Shown in pieces: positions 36,755 to 47,418 of a DNA stretch of 64,000 bases. The DNA lies in the NCBI RefSeq assembly GCF_018861045.1, contig NZ_JAHKQJ010000007.1, positions 830,306-894,305 of the forward strand, read 5' to 3'. The DNA is from Octadecabacter sp. B2R22 (GTDB lineage Bacteria; Pseudomonadota; Alphaproteobacteria; Rhodobacterales; Rhodobacteraceae). The translations under genes were made by a program, and so were the position numbers. Positions within the stretch are counted from its first letter, which is position 1. Each line of letters begins with the position of its first letter. The notes beneath the pieces were generated by a model. That model had not been told where the DNA came from. It worked only from the letters and a program-made list of their open reading frames with translations, and did not search any database.

Positions 36755-38146
36755 CTACATATGAATGACACGGTCGTAGGCGTCCAAAACGCTCTCGTGC
36801 ATCATTTCTGACAGTGTCGGGTGTGGGAATACGGTTTCCATCAGATCTTCTTCTGTGGTCTCTAGCTTGCGGCCGATGACGTAGCCTTGGATCATCTCAG
36901 TGACCTCTGCCCCGACCATATGCGCGCCCAATAGTTCGCCGGTCTTTTCATCAAAAATGGTTTTGACCATGCCTTCGGGTTCGCCAAGTGCGATCGCTTT
37001 GCCGTTACCGATGAACGGGAAGCGGCCCACTTTAATTTTATAGCCCAGCTCTTTGGCTTTGGCTTCGGTATAGCCGACGCTGGCCACCTGTGGATGACAG
37101 TATGTGCAGCCCGCAATGGATTCCGGTTTGACCGGATGCGCAGATTTGCCCGCGATCAGATCAGCCACCATAACGCCTTCGTGGGACGCCTTATGCGCCA
37201 ACCATGGTGCGCCCGCGATATCGCCAATCGCATAAAGCCCATCCACGCCGGTTCGGCAGTACTCATCCGTCACAACGTGAGTGCGATCAATCTTAACACC
37301 AACCTCTTCAAGGCCGAGACCTTCTACGTTGCCAACGATGCCCACCGCAGAAATCACAGTGTCGAACTCTTGCTTTTCGACCTTACCGTTTACTTCGATA
37401 TGGGCGGTGACTTTGCCTTTGCCGCGGTCAAGCTGTTTGACCATCGCCTTTTCCATGATCTTCATGCCTTGCTTCACGAACTGCTTTTTCGCGAAGGCTG
37501 AAATCTCTGCGTCCTCAACAGGAAGCACGCGGTCCATGACTTCGACCACAGTCGTATCTGCGCCCAAAGTGTTGTAAAAGCTTGCAAATTCGATGCCGAT
37601 TGCGCCGGACCCGATCACCAACAGCTTTTTAGGCATACGCACAGGATCAAGCGCGGCTTTGTATGTCCATACAAGATCGCCGTCCGCCTCAAGACCCGGC
37701 AATTCACGGGCACGCGCGCCTGTGGCGACAACAATGTTCTTCGCCGTCAGCTCTTCAGACCCTTTTTCTGTCTTAACTGTGACCTTACCCTTACCCGTAA
37801 TCTGGGCTTCGCCCATCACCACGGTGCATTTGTTTTTCTTCAATAGATGGCCGATGCCACCAGACAATTGACCTGCCACCCCGCGAGACCGCTTTACGAC
37901 TGCAGGCAGATCATAATCAATGCCATCAGCCTTCAGGCCGAAATCTTTGGCGCGGTGCATCAGGTGGAACACTTCAGCCGAACGCAGCAACGCTTTGGTC
38001 GGGATACATCCCCAGTTCAGACAAATACCGCCCAAATGTTCACGTTCTACCACACAGACCTTCAGGCCCAATTGCGCACCGCGAATGGCCGCCACATAGC
38101 CACCAGGGCCAGCGCCAATTACGATCATATCAAAATTTTGGGCCAC
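36755..38146 (-). CDS. lpd: Dihydrolipoyl dehydrogenase
   Basis: 463 residues from a GTG at 38146, chosen because GAGGAGG lies about 9 bases upstream, whereas the longer frame begins at a TTG inside that site. The FAD motif VIGAGPGGYVAAIRGAQ, the redox disulfide GGICLNWGCIPTKAL near residue 40, the NAD motif VIGSGAIGIEFASFY, and the C-terminal HPTLSEMMHE His-Glu pair are intact. It reoxidises lipoyl groups of 2-oxo acid dehydrogenases or glycine cleavage. No E1/E2 genes are adjacent. Confidence 0.95.
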   Translation of the reverse strand: MAQNFDMIVIGAGPGGYVAAIRGAQLGLKVCVVEREHLGGICLNWGCIPTKALLRSAEVFHLMHRAKDFGLKADGIDYDLPAVVKRSRGVAGQLSGGIGHLLKKNKCTVVMGEAQITGKGKVTVKTEKGSEELTAKNIVVATGARARELPGLEADGDLVWTYKAALDPVRMPKKLLVIGSGAIGIEFASFYNTLGADTTVVEVMDRVLPVEDAEISAFAKKQFVKQGMKIMEKAMVKQLDRGKGKVTAHIEVNGKVEKQEFDTVISAVGIVGNVEGLGLEEVGVKIDRTHVVTDEYCRTGVDGLYAIGDIAGAPWLAHKASHEGVMVADLIAGKSAHPVKPESIAGCTYCHPQVASVGYTEAKAKELGYKIKVGRFPFIGNGKAIALGEPEGMVKTIFDEKTGELLGAHMVGAEVTEMIQGYVIGRKLETTEEDLMETVFPHPTLSEMMHESVLDAYDRVIHM

Positions 38147-38165
38147 GCCAGGATCCTCCTCGTCC

Positions 38166-38193
38166 AAATTTAGTTTAGCATTAAACTAAATTT
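38166..38193. repeat. Perfect 12-bp inverted repeat in the lpd upstream region
   Basis: AAATTTAGTTTA (38166-38177) and its exact complement TAAACTAAATTT (38182-38193) flank GCAT. It is 20 bases upstream of the lpd GTG, over the expected promoter or leader. Such an AT-rich symmetric site fits a dimeric regulator (for example MarR or related). It is not followed by a T-run that would make it a terminator. Confidence 0.65.
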
Positions 38194-38239
38194 ATTCTGA
38201 CGGCTAGTGACCAGAGGTCAACCCCGCTATGCAAACCTA

Positions 38240-39778
38240 TCACGACGTAGGTTGGCCTGCTGTCGCGGGTTTCACACAATTGCGGCCATCTGCCTTCGCG
38301 GCATAAAGCGCCTCATCAGCGCGTTTCATCAATAGATTGGGCGGGGTATTGTCGCCCAGATAAGCCGCGACACCCGAACTGATGGTCACCTTCGGAAGCA
38401 CCCCAAAAGAGCTGTGCACCTCAAGCGCGGCAACCGCTTCTCGCAGGGATTCAGCGCGCTCCATACTCTGTTCCAGATTCAATTTGGGTAACAGAACCGC
38501 GAATTCCTCCCCACCGACGCGCGCGCATACGGAATTTTCCGGCAACGATGCAATCATCTGTTCCCCTAAGGCGCGCAGAACAGCGTCTCCAGCTTCATGG
38601 CCGTGATTGTCGTTAAATGTTTTAAACTTGTCAGCATCCAGCGAGATCAGCCCATAGCCCTGCCCGCCGCGATCCGACATCGAGGTTTCCCTCCGCATCG
38701 CGTCCATGAAATAGCGGCGATTATAAAGACCCGTCAGCGGGTCACGAATAGACTGCGCATGCAATTCGTCCCGCAGTTTTACATTCGCTATCGCCATTGA
38801 GATGTGCTCCGCACTACGGCTGGCAAAGCGGGTCATGGCTTTTAGTTCGTCATATGAGCTCTTGGGGTCAAATTCGACATGGAGCATTCCAACCGTATCG
38901 CCATGGGCGACAACAGGAACGCAAGAATAGTTGCCCGGCGCGTCAGCCATATCCCCATGAAGATGGTCACACGGCAAGCAAAGCGTTTCGGGCTTGAACT
39001 GGAACCCCCGTCCGCGCCGCAACGCCCAACATTCATCGGCTGTGATATGGTCATTGATGCCTTTGGTGTCACCCCACTCACACACGCCATCCAACACATC
39101 GCGCGAATTCGAATAGATATAGAGTTCACCCTTACTGCCCGGAATGAGACCGGAAAGGAACTTTTCAACGATAAGATAAAGCTCAGTCAGGGATTTACAG
39201 GACTGCAACCATTCATCCAGATCAGCCAGCGCGCGCGCCTCAGCCCGGCGGGCGCGTTCTTCTTGAAGGATTTGTTTGGCTTTTGCTTCGGCCTGTTCAG
39301 CGGCGTGTTTGGCTTCGGCGAGTTTCGCCTCATTCTGGCGGGCGACAGACACATCCGTGAACGTGACAACAAAGCCGCCTTCTCTGGTTGGGCGAGCATA
39401 GGTCGCAACGACGCGGCCAGATGGAAGGTTGCGATCAAACTGAAATGGTTCACGGCGATTGAACCTTAGATCGGTTTCAGCATGTTTTTCAGCGCTCATT
39501 TCGCCGCGCGCGCGGGCCTTTGCAAGGAACTCATCCCGAGAGGTGCCGAGGCCAAGCGCTGAGGGTTCAAGTTCAAGCACATCAAAGACGCGGGTATTGA
39601 ACAGTTCACACACACCGCTGGCGGACCAGACCAATATGCCCTGTTCCATCGCGTTCATGATTTGCTGCGTGACCGACATAGAGTCGTCGCGGGTTCGGGC
39701 GTCGCGCCACGTTGCCGGCGCTGCATTTGCCCCCGCGTCCACAGGGGCGCCGTTTTCGATTTTGTCTGATTTCGTCAT
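38240..39778 (-). CDS. PAS-GAF-GGDEF diguanylate cyclase
   Basis: 512 residues. A PAS-like domain (about 40-140; MEQGILVWSASGVCELFN) is followed by a coiled coil (145-190), a GAF-like domain (190-340) and a GGDEF domain with the active-site motif GGEEF near residue 437. The I-site RxxD is not seen five residues before it, so product inhibition may be absent. The protein should make cyclic di-GMP in the cytosol. No signal or membrane segment is seen. Start 39778 (MTKSDKIENG) is preferred over a longer frame. Confidence 0.9.
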   Translation of the reverse strand: MTKSDKIENGAPVDAGANAAPATWRDARTRDDSMSVTQQIMNAMEQGILVWSASGVCELFNTRVFDVLELEPSALGLGTSRDEFLAKARARGEMSAEKHAETDLRFNRREPFQFDRNLPSGRVVATYARPTREGGFVVTFTDVSVARQNEAKLAEAKHAAEQAEAKAKQILQEERARRAEARALADLDEWLQSCKSLTELYLIVEKFLSGLIPGSKGELYIYSNSRDVLDGVCEWGDTKGINDHITADECWALRRGRGFQFKPETLCLPCDHLHGDMADAPGNYSCVPVVAHGDTVGMLHVEFDPKSSYDELKAMTRFASRSAEHISMAIANVKLRDELHAQSIRDPLTGLYNRRYFMDAMRRETSMSDRGGQGYGLISLDADKFKTFNDNHGHEAGDAVLRALGEQMIASLPENSVCARVGGEEFAVLLPKLNLEQSMERAESLREAVAALEVHSSFGVLPKVTISSGVAAYLGDNTPPNLLMKRADEALYAAKADGRNCVKPATAGQPTS

Positions 39779-39842
39779 CAGGATCACCAATTATTGGAGA
39801 TCACAGTCGCACATCAGTCGTTACGAAATCGTTTCCATCCGT

Positions 39843-40427
39843 TCAATTGCCAGCGGCGATGTCATCCACCTCACGAAGGGCGAGCATATATCCCCCATCA
39901 GAGAGCCAATCCCCCTCGGCTTTGGTTGTTTTGCGACCAAGGGCAGCATTGCGATATGGAAACCGACCAAACTGGCGGATCACGGTGCGATGCGCGCGCG
40001 CGTGGCGCAAATGACCGTCGGTGTCCGTCATGCGGGTCGCAATAAGGCGCACGGCGCGATCCTGGTCGATCAGGTTCTCGGAATGCATCAAAGGAAGGTA
40101 GAAGAATTGTCGTGCAGGAACGGGGAGCTTCATGTCCCAATCCTTTTCGATAGCGACCTTTGTCGCCGCCCGCGCAGATTGATCCGACGCAAACGCCGCC
40201 GCCTGATCGCGAAACATGTTGCGCGGAAACTGGTCCATTAAAATAATGTAACCCAACGCGCCGATGGGCGATGTCAGCCACAACCCACACGCGCCGTCTT
40301 GGGCTTCGGCCCAAGTTGATTCAAACTTTTCGCGCACTTGCCCGTCCAGTTCGCTGCCGCCTTTATACCAGCCCCTTGGCCCGACTTCGTCCAGCCAATA
40401 CGACAATACCTGTTCTGGTGTGACCAT
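39843..40427 (-). CDS. DUF924 family protein
   Basis: 194 residues from ATG 40427 (MVTPEQVLSYWLDEVG), with AAAGGGA upstream. The family pattern is clear: LSYWLDEVGPRGWYKGGSELD, the central GALGYIILMDQFPRNMFRD, and a C-terminal TPR-like part ending RFPYRNAALGR. DUF924 proteins are small, soluble and of unknown biochemical role. It is cytosolic by sequence. Confidence 0.92.
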   Translation of the reverse strand: MVTPEQVLSYWLDEVGPRGWYKGGSELDGQVREKFESTWAEAQDGACGLWLTSPIGALGYIILMDQFPRNMFRDQAAAFASDQSARAATKVAIEKDWDMKLPVPARQFFYLPLMHSENLIDQDRAVRLIATRMTDTDGHLRHARAHRTVIRQFGRFPYRNAALGRKTTKAEGDWLSDGGYMLALREVDDIAAGN

Positions 40428-40526
40428 GTTCCGTCCCTTTACGCCCGTCCCGTTTCCCATAACTCAGGAGCGTTACAGAATCGGTAACGTCTGGCAACCT
40501 TTGGGTTTTTCGGCGTCTCGGGGAAC

Positions 40527-41786
40527 CTAGTCCTCGTGTTCGGCTTCGATTTCAGCGTCGATATAAATTTCCTGCGCCATATCAACGGCAACGGGTGACC
40601 CGCTGGCCAGAACCGGAGCGTAAGACGTCATGTCCGCCACGTCCGTATCACTTGGGCGTTGCAGCATCCGCACCAGACCATAAGCAGCCCCTGCAAGCAT
40701 CAAGATTGCAACTGCAACCCAGAATGACGCGACGCCAAAGGCACCCATCGCCCACCCCAAAAGGACAGGACCCATAATCGCGCCAACACCGTTGATAAAG
40801 ATAAACCCAGCCGAGGCCGCGGGCATGTCTTCATGTTCAAGAAAGTCGTTCGCATATGCAATATAGAGCGCATAGAGCGGATTTGACGTGCCCCCCACAA
40901 TCGCGGCGCCGACGAGAATGCTAAAGAACCCGCCCCCCGACATCGCAGCCAAAAGAGCACCACATCCGCCGATGGTTGCCAGTCCGATAATCAACACACG
41001 ACGATCCATCCGGTCAGACATCCACCCGATCGGGTATTGCGCCACGAGGGCAGCGATATAGATCACCGAAACCAGCAAGGAAATCTGCCCGACACTCAGC
41101 CCGACTTCTGTACCGTAAACCGCTGTCATCCCGAACTGCGCCGCAAAAACGCCGCCCAACAGGAACATCCCGACAGAGGCCAGCGGCGAGGTTTCGATCA
41201 GCTTGCGAATGCTCATCGGTCGCGTTGTGTCAAAGGAAGGCGTCGGTTGAACCGACAGCAAAATCGGCGCAAAGGCCAAGGACACAAGCACCGATGGAAT
41301 GATGAAAAGAACGTATCCGCCGACGTCACCGATGCTCAGGATGCCCTGTGCCACCACAATGCCCGACATCTGTGCCAACATATAAAGGCTCAGGGATTGG
41401 CCACGGTTTTCGTTTGTCGCGGAATTGTTCAGCCAGCTTTCGGCGGTGACATAAACGCCTGAGAAGCAAAACCCGATGACAACCCGACCCAGCGTCCATG
41501 CCCAGACTTCCGGCATGACAGGGTACAAGATCAGCACTGCTGAAATCGTCGAACCGAGGGCCGCGAACACCCGCACATGGCCCACGCGGCGGATCATCTC
41601 CGGCGCAAGTCTGGACCCGCCCAAGAAGCCGACAAAATAGGCGGACATGACAATCGACATTTGAAACGCGGAGAAGTTTTCAAGTCCCCCACGGATGCCC
41701 AACAAAGTCCCTTGCAGACCGTTCCCGACCATCAACATGAACATGCCAAGGAACAATGCCCAAGACCCGAAGAAAACCTTAACCAT
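40527..41786 (-). CDS. MFS transporter (YcaD-like)
   Basis: 419 residues with about 12 membrane helices. ATG 41786 (MVKVFFGSWALF) follows AAGGAT by 9 bases, so the longer frame to 41852 is rejected. Features of the YcaD/UMF branch include LMVGNGLQGTLLGIRG near residue 20 and the YPIGWMSDRMDRR cytosolic loop between helices. The C-terminus is unusually acidic (VDMAQEIYIDAEIEAEHED). Substrate unknown. The upstream 232 bases (41787-42018) hold its promoter and no other clear feature. Confidence 0.85.
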   Translation of the reverse strand: MVKVFFGSWALFLGMFMLMVGNGLQGTLLGIRGGLENFSAFQMSIVMSAYFVGFLGGSRLAPEMIRRVGHVRVFAALGSTISAVLILYPVMPEVWAWTLGRVVIGFCFSGVYVTAESWLNNSATNENRGQSLSLYMLAQMSGIVVAQGILSIGDVGGYVLFIIPSVLVSLAFAPILLSVQPTPSFDTTRPMSIRKLIETSPLASVGMFLLGGVFAAQFGMTAVYGTEVGLSVGQISLLVSVIYIAALVAQYPIGWMSDRMDRRVLIIGLATIGGCGALLAAMSGGGFFSILVGAAIVGGTSNPLYALYIAYANDFLEHEDMPAASAGFIFINGVGAIMGPVLLGWAMGAFGVASFWVAVAILMLAGAAYGLVRMLQRPSDTDVADMTSYAPVLASGSPVAVDMAQEIYIDAEIEAEHED

Positions 41787-42018
41787 GACGCGAATCCTTG
41801 TGCGTTTGTAAGACAACCTTTGCACGAGGCCGCCATCAGCGCCCCTATACAAGCGACACGCGATGACGCAATCAAACTTTGATCAAATGGGGCAGTCCGA
41901 TGCTTGTTTTCTCAAAACAAATAAATGCGATGGGCAATCCCGCCTCTTCATCAGATAAATACGACACCGAGAAATCAGGTCTAAAATTCTACGACCAACC
42001 CAGAACCGTCCCCTTTGC

Positions 42019-43065
42019 CTAGGGCAATAGGATCGAGCTGTCACCGTAGCTGAAGAAGCGGTAATCGTTTTCAATCGCATGGGCATAGATGTCTTTGATG
42101 GCTTGTGTCCCCATCAAGGCGCTGACCAACATCATCAGCGTTGATTTCGGCAGGTGGAAGTTTGTCATCAACCCATCCGTGATCTGAAATTCAAACCCCG
42201 GGGTGATAAAGATATCCGTATCGCCTTCCCACGCTTGTAAAACGCCCGACCGTCCCGCGCTTTCGATCAGCCGGCAGGCCGTCGTTCCGACTGGGATGAC
42301 ACGGCCACCAGCGGCTTTGGTCGCCAAGATATCGGCGGCAGCCTTGGCACTGACCTGTCCCCATTCGGAATGCATCTTGTGATCAGAGACATCATCGACC
42401 TTTACAGGCAAAAACGTGCCCGCCCCCACATGAAGCGTGACATGGCTGAATTTCACGCCCTTCGCAGCCAGATCATCAAGCAACCATTGCTCAAAATGCA
42501 GGGATGCGGTTGGCGCGGCAACCGCCCCGGTTTGCGCCGCCCAAATCGTTTGATAGTCGTCTTTGTCTTGGGCATCCGCAGGTCGTTTGGCCGCAATATA
42601 AGGCGGTAAGGGCATGGCCCCCGCGTCATTCAGTGCCGCGTCAAAATCATCGCCCGTCAGGTTGAACTCAAGAAACGCGGTGTCCTCGCCCCGTCCCACA
42701 TAAACCGCTGACAGGTCAGGTGAAAACACAATCACTTCGCCCTCACGCAGCTTACGCATCGGCTTAACCAAAGCGGCCCATGTTCCGTCCGCTTGCGGTT
42801 CCAACAGGGTCACTTCGATCTTCGCTACTCCTGCCCCGTCGCGGGTTTCGCGGTGGCGTTCGCCAAACAACCTTGCTGGAATGACTTTGGTATCATTCAG
42901 AACCAGATGATCCCCTGCCTGCAGCACATCAACCAGATCGCGCACGGCCAAATCACGGATCTGTTCGCCTTGCGCCACCAACAGTTTGGCCGACGTCCGA
43001 GGCCGCGCAGGGCGCACCGCAATCAGCTTTTCTGGCAGCTCGAAATCAAAATCGCTTAGTTTCAT
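42019..43065 (-). CDS. queA: tRNA preQ1(34) S-adenosylmethionine ribosyltransferase-isomerase
   Basis: 348 residues. The N-terminal [24 protein letters not shown] and the conserved [11 protein letters not shown] and [18 protein letters not shown] segments identify QueA. It transfers the ribosyl part of S-adenosylmethionine to preQ1 in tRNA to give epoxyqueuosine. AAGGAT lies 10 bases before the ATG. It begins 20 bases after the AsmA-like gene on the same strand. Confidence 0.95.
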   Translation of the reverse strand: MKLSDFDFELPEKLIAVRPARPRTSAKLLVAQGEQIRDLAVRDLVDVLQAGDHLVLNDTKVIPARLFGERHRETRDGAGVAKIEVTLLEPQADGTWAALVKPMRKLREGEVIVFSPDLSAVYVGRGEDTAFLEFNLTGDDFDAALNDAGAMPLPPYIAAKRPADAQDKDDYQTIWAAQTGAVAAPTASLHFEQWLLDDLAAKGVKFSHVTLHVGAGTFLPVKVDDVSDHKMHSEWGQVSAKAAADILATKAAGGRVIPVGTTACRLIESAGRSGVLQAWEGDTDIFITPGFEFQITDGLMTNFHLPKSTLMMLVSALMGTQAIKDIYAHAIENDYRFFSYGDSSILLP

Positions 43066-43085
43066 GGATCGTCTATCCTTGGCGC

Positions 43086-46000
43086 CTATTGGCTGATGGT
43101 TGGCGGCGGACGTCGGAAAATTTCGCGGAACATGCCCGGCGTCAACGCGGACAGCGGATTGACGATTACTTGCGGGTTGTCAACGGGACCCCGCAGATTG
43201 AAGTTGAACCCGATCAGCCCTTCACCGCGCCGCGTCAACACGGACCCAATGCCGTTCAGCAAATAAAACGGTGAGATCACACCCTGAAAATCCATCTGCC
43301 CTGCGACCTGCTGATATATCCCGTCCATTGAAACGCCCAAACCCGGTCCCGTGGCGCTCGACTGCGTGAGGATCACTTGGCTCGGCGTAAGTCGGAATTC
43401 CGCGTTCACGCTGTTGAACAGCAACCCTTGACCGTCCAACTGGGTCAACAGTCCGACAACAGAAATCGCATCAAGCAGGGACGCCAACGCGGGCGCGTCA
43501 CGCACCCGTAAATCATTCCCGACCAAAGTGCCGTCATAGGTCCCTTCGGCGCCAGTCGGGATCAACGTCAGCACCAGATCGCCGTTATAGGCGTTTCTCA
43601 GCAAGCCGGTGGCGCGAAACAGGCTACCTGCGTCACTGCTCACGATACGCACGGCTGGGCTGCCACCAACGGGGACCAACGTGCCCCGCACAGGCGCAGA
43701 GCCATTGATGTTTCCACTGAATTCGCCCTGCAATCCGCCCGTTGAGACAAAGCTACCCCGAAAATCATCGATCCTGATTTGGTCCGTCACCCGAAGGCTG
43801 TCCAGCGCGATGTCCATTGGGCCACCTTCACCGCCGGACTCGCCAAAGTTGGCGGCCCGCAAATCCAAAGTCCCGCCCGCAATCTGCACTTCTAAGGGCC
43901 GGCCCTGCCCGCGCCCGATCAACACCACAGGCGCGTCTAGCCAGCCCCCAAGGCGCACATTTCTGAATGCGGCGCGTTCCAGCCCGCCACCCGCGGCCAA
44001 ACGGATCGTGCCGGATGTGGACAATCCTGGTGCCGAGATTGAAAACTCGTCGATGCGCGGTTGATCGCCCAACAGCCCTGCAACCGTCAATGCCCCAGTA
44101 GAACTGCGTGCTTTTGACCAACCAACAGCAGGCAAAGACAACCCCGTGCCTTGCAGTCCAGACGTCAGTCGGAAGGTCGGCGCCGATGGATCGCTGAGGT
44201 TCAAGGCAAGTTGCGCTTGGCTTTCACCGCTAACCATTCCATCGGGCAAATTAATGTTGAATGCACTGAAGAACGCAGGTCCAACCGTGACTTCCGCCTC
44301 GACGCGTGCGGTGCCTTGCGACCCCGCCCCCAAGGCCCGTGAAAACACCGCCGTGGCCCCCACATTGCCCAACCGCATCGGCCCGCGCACAATGAGGCTG
44401 GTAGGATCAACGGCCAACTGCAACGCCGATGCCGTTAGAACTTGGCCCGGGATCAAGACCTCGGAGCGCACATCGCTCAGTTGTGCGGTCGCGCTCCAGA
44501 TCCTTTGCTCCGGCGCGATGTCCTTGCCAAGCGGCATGTCGATGGACGCGACCACATCAGCGCGACCTTGGGCAAAGCTGATCGGCAAATCAGAATCCCG
44601 CAGCACGTTAAACGGCGGTTGTGACAAAATCGACATCGCCGCCGTAATCCGCCCGTTCAGCGCCAGATCAAATCGCGCAGGAGGGTTCGGTATGCCCGTG
44701 CGCGGGATCACCATGCTACTGCCTGAAAGATCCAATCGGCCACCTTCCGGTGCTGTCACATACCCCGCCTCTAATGTCAAAGCGACCCGCCGATCAATGA
44801 TCGACAACGTACCGCGTGCACCATCAATGGGCGGCAGAGTGCGCATGAATTGCACCTGCCCCCCGCTAAGATCCATGGTCAACGCAACGTTGGGGCGCGC
44901 ATTGGGATAGGCCCGAAACGCAATATTGGCGTTGCGTGCGGTCCCGTCCTTAATGTTCTCGGAAAGCCATGTTCGCGTACGCGGCGCCACAGCCTCGGGC
45001 CACAACTCCATCACCTGAGTGACGCCGATCTCTTCCGCAAAAGCATCCAGGGCCACAGACCAACCATCTACCCGTGCCGAAACCTGTCCAGACAAGTGCA
45101 AAGGTGTCGGGCCGACCATCGCCACCGCCTGCCCGATGTCCAAAGTGAACGGGTCCAGCCGCAAGCGGAAATCCAAACTGCCATCGCGCAGCTCGACGGG
45201 TGCGTCATAGACCCCCTCGGGCGCGACATTCAGCTCCGTGATCTCAACTTGCCCCAACAATGCTTCGGGCCAGCCATTGGTGTATTCGCGCAAATAGGTC
45301 CGTGCGGTGCCTTCAATACGCCCCCAATCACTGTCGATTTCGATGGAGTCGAAAATCATCTGATCGCTCGCAGGGTCGTAGCGAAGATATGTCCGCGCAC
45401 CCTCAAAAGGAACGGGACGGGTCTGCGATGTTGGCCGCACCTCTCCTGCACCGATTTGCAGGGTGGCTGACACCCCCGTCAGCGTGCCTTCTGTATCCAA
45501 CTCTCCGCGAACCGCGCCGGAAATCGGCGCATCCAAAACCCCCAACCACGCTAAAAGCGGCGATTGGCTGGCGATGTCTTCGGCTGCGGCACTATCAATC
45601 ACCACCCCGATCTGTGCGGACCGGCTATCGCGTGCAGAGGCATATGTCAGCTCCGCCGTTGTAACGTAAGAGCGCCCCGACAACAGCGCGACATCGGCAC
45701 GCAGATCAAGATTATCATCGCTCAAATCAAGGCTTATCCGCCCGCCATCAACGACCCAAGACCGCCCCGCACGCGCGTCGACGTAATTGATGATCAGCCC
45801 TTCGGCGTGGACCTGTTCCAAGGCTTCCAAAGCGCCTTCTTCGAATACTTGATCGATCTGATCCAACAATCCAAGGAACCCGTCCGCCGCCACCAAAGCC
45901 GAATTGCCCTGACCAAAAGCAAAAGCGACGGTGCCGTCATTCGCCCTGTTCAGCGATATCTGCGCCCCTGTCAGTCGGATTTCTTGCGCCAACACGCGCC

Positions 46001-46481
46001 CTTGCAACGCGCCGCGCGGCGAAATTTGTCCTTCAATTCTGGGCACTCGGGCCAAAGCCACGCCATCTGCGTCCCGCAAAACAGCGTTTTCCAAGACTAA
46101 TTGCGGGTGCAAATCCTGACCGACGGTAAATTTCATCGCCCCAAAGCCAAGCTCGCCGCCTGCCAGCACCTCTTCTGCTCGGCGCTCTACCTCGCGCACG
46201 ATCCACGACGGCGCACTCACCTCGTGGCCGATCAAAAGAGCGGCCGCAATCGCCGTCATAAGGAATGGCGCAACAATCAACACCAAAATCACAGCCCGAA
46301 AGGACCACCAAATTCGTCGTCGCCGTTTCGGGCAGCGTGGCTTGCGCTCAGGCGGCCCCGCTTCGTCCACATCAACGTCGTCCACAGCCGTTTCTTCCAC
46401 GGCTGTGTCTTCCTCAGCTTGATCCGCTGAAACGTCCCCATTTGTTTCTTTGGGGGGTGATTGTGGACTGCTCTCACTCAT
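43086..46481 (-). CDS. AsmA/YhdP-like large membrane-anchored protein
   Basis: 1131 residues. An acidic cytosolic N-terminus (about 1-50) is followed by one membrane helix (about 58-80) and a long periplasmic body rich in short beta strands, as in AsmA, YhdP and TamB proteins that are thought to carry phospholipid toward the outer membrane. The C-terminal AsmA-like part ([25 protein letters not shown]) ends near the stop. No enzymatic motif is visible. It precedes queA on the same strand. Confidence 0.82.
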   Translation of the reverse strand: MSESSPQSPPKETNGDVSADQAEEDTAVEETAVDDVDVDEAGPPERKPRCPKRRRRIWWSFRAVILVLIVAPFLMTAIAAALLIGHEVSAPSWIVREVERRAEEVLAGGELGFGAMKFTVGQDLHPQLVLENAVLRDADGVALARVPRIEGQISPRGALQGRVLAQEIRLTGAQISLNRANDGTVAFAFGQGNSALVAADGFLGLLDQIDQVFEEGALEALEQVHAEGLIINYVDARAGRSWVVDGGRISLDLSDDNLDLRADVALLSGRSYVTTAELTYASARDSRSAQIGVVIDSAAAEDIASQSPLLAWLGVLDAPISGAVRGELDTEGTLTGVSATLQIGAGEVRPTSQTRPVPFEGARTYLRYDPASDQMIFDSIEIDSDWGRIEGTARTYLREYTNGWPEALLGQVEITELNVAPEGVYDAPVELRDGSLDFRLRLDPFTLDIGQAVAMVGPTPLHLSGQVSARVDGWSVALDAFAEEIGVTQVMELWPEAVAPRTRTWLSENIKDGTARNANIAFRAYPNARPNVALTMDLSGGQVQFMRTLPPIDGARGTLSIIDRRVALTLEAGYVTAPEGGRLDLSGSSMVIPRTGIPNPPARFDLALNGRITAAMSILSQPPFNVLRDSDLPISFAQGRADVVASIDMPLGKDIAPEQRIWSATAQLSDVRSEVLIPGQVLTASALQLAVDPTSLIVRGPMRLGNVGATAVFSRALGAGSQGTARVEAEVTVGPAFFSAFNINLPDGMVSGESQAQLALNLSDPSAPTFRLTSGLQGTGLSLPAVGWSKARSSTGALTVAGLLGDQPRIDEFSISAPGLSTSGTIRLAAGGGLERAAFRNVRLGGWLDAPVVLIGRGQGRPLEVQIAGGTLDLRAANFGESGGEGGPMDIALDSLRVTDQIRIDDFRGSFVSTGGLQGEFSGNINGSAPVRGTLVPVGGSPAVRIVSSDAGSLFRATGLLRNAYNGDLVLTLIPTGAEGTYDGTLVGNDLRVRDAPALASLLDAISVVGLLTQLDGQGLLFNSVNAEFRLTPSQVILTQSSATGPGLGVSMDGIYQQVAGQMDFQGVISPFYLLNGIGSVLTRRGEGLIGFNFNLRGPVDNPQVIVNPLSALTPGMFREIFRRPPPTISQ

Positions 46482-46544
46482 TGCGTTTCATAATCGCGCC
46501 TAACGCGCTAGAACGCAAAGAGAATGCACCCGAAAGGACCAGAT

Positions 46545-47018
46545 ATGACAGAACCCGCCGCTTTGCTCGCCGTTGGTGATCCTGCACCAGATGTTTCGTT
46601 GCCACGAGATGGCGGCGATACTGTTACCTTGTCTGATATTGACGGCCCCGTCGTGCTGTTCTTTTACCCAAAGGACAACACCCCCGGCTGCACCACAGAA
46701 GCCATCGGCTTCACCGAGATGTTGCAGGAATTCGCAGCAAGTGGCGCTACGGTTCTTGGAATCAGCAAAGACACAGTCAAAAAGCACGAAAACTTCGTCG
46801 CCAAACACGACCTCAAGATCGCCCTGCTGTCGGACGCAGACAGCGACACCTGCGAACGCTACGGCACATGGAAGTCCAAACAAATGTACGGCAAAACCTT
46901 TATGGGGATTGAACGCAGCACCTTTTTGATCGCGGACGGAAAGATCGCGCAAATCTGGCGGAAGGTCAAAGTCGCAGGCCACGTTGATGAAGTTCTCGCG
47001 GCCGTTCAGGCGCTGTAA
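46545..47018 (+). CDS. bcp: Thioredoxin-dependent peroxiredoxin, Bcp type
   Basis: 157 residues from ATG 46545, with AAGGACC upstream. The active site reads YPKDNTPGCTTEAIGF with peroxidatic Cys49. The extra Cys five residues later in Escherichia coli Bcp is missing, so resolution must use another Cys (for example near residue 100, DTCERYG) or an external thiol. It reduces hydrogen and organic peroxides in the cytosol. Confidence 0.93.
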   Translation: MTEPAALLAVGDPAPDVSLPRDGGDTVTLSDIDGPVVLFFYPKDNTPGCTTEAIGFTEMLQEFAASGATVLGISKDTVKKHENFVAKHDLKIALLSDADSDTCERYGTWKSKQMYGKTFMGIERSTFLIADGKIAQIWRKVKVAGHVDEVLAAVQAL

Positions 47019-47024
47019 ATAAAT

Positions 47025-47066
47025 GCGACAGCGGCGTTTAACATTCTTGAACGACGCTGTCGTCTT
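47025..47066 (+). terminator. Hairpin after bcp
   Basis: CGACAGCG (47026-47033) pairs with CGCTGTCG (47055-47062); an inner CGTT/AACG extends the stem, then TCTT. A likely terminator without a perfect T-run. Confidence 0.55.
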
Positions 47067-47127
47067 ACTGGCACAGCATGGCATTGCTGTCATTGCGCCC
47101 ACCGTAGGGACAGGCTACAATTAAGGC

Positions 47128-47316
47128 ATGAAACATGTGCCCAAAGACAACACCGATGATGCCCTTATTCAGGAATTTCTGAACAAGGGTGGTAAGGTCA
47201 CCAAAGGGAAAACCAAACCTCTCGATCCAGCCCTCGGGTTGAGCAAGAACGTTTGGAACCAGACCCTGACCAAAGAAGAAAAAGCCGCCCGCGACGGACC
47301 AAAGAAAACGAAATAA
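47128..47316 (+). CDS. Small basic protein, unknown
   Basis: 62 residues with AAGG five bases before the ATG. The sequence (DDALIQEFLNKGGKVTKGKTKPLDPALGLSKNVWN) is hydrophilic and lysine-rich, without a signal or membrane segment, and looks like a conserved short cytosolic protein rather than a random frame. It stands alone between bcp and the DUF455 gene. Function unknown. Confidence 0.65.
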   Translation: MKHVPKDNTDDALIQEFLNKGGKVTKGKTKPLDPALGLSKNVWNQTLTKEEKAARDGPKKTK

Positions 47317-47418
47317 TCGTTCGGCTTTTTACACAATCTACCCAGACCTTTGCACAAGCGCTGTGTAAAGCGCGCCTTTAGCTTGTGCAGGCAGTATGCC
47401 GCCCCTATTCAGCTCCAC

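Noticed and set aside
41878-41887. TTTGATCAAA, resembling an FNR site upstream of the second MFS gene
   Set aside because: The half-sites overlap with no N4 spacer, so it does not match TTGAT-N4-ATCAA.
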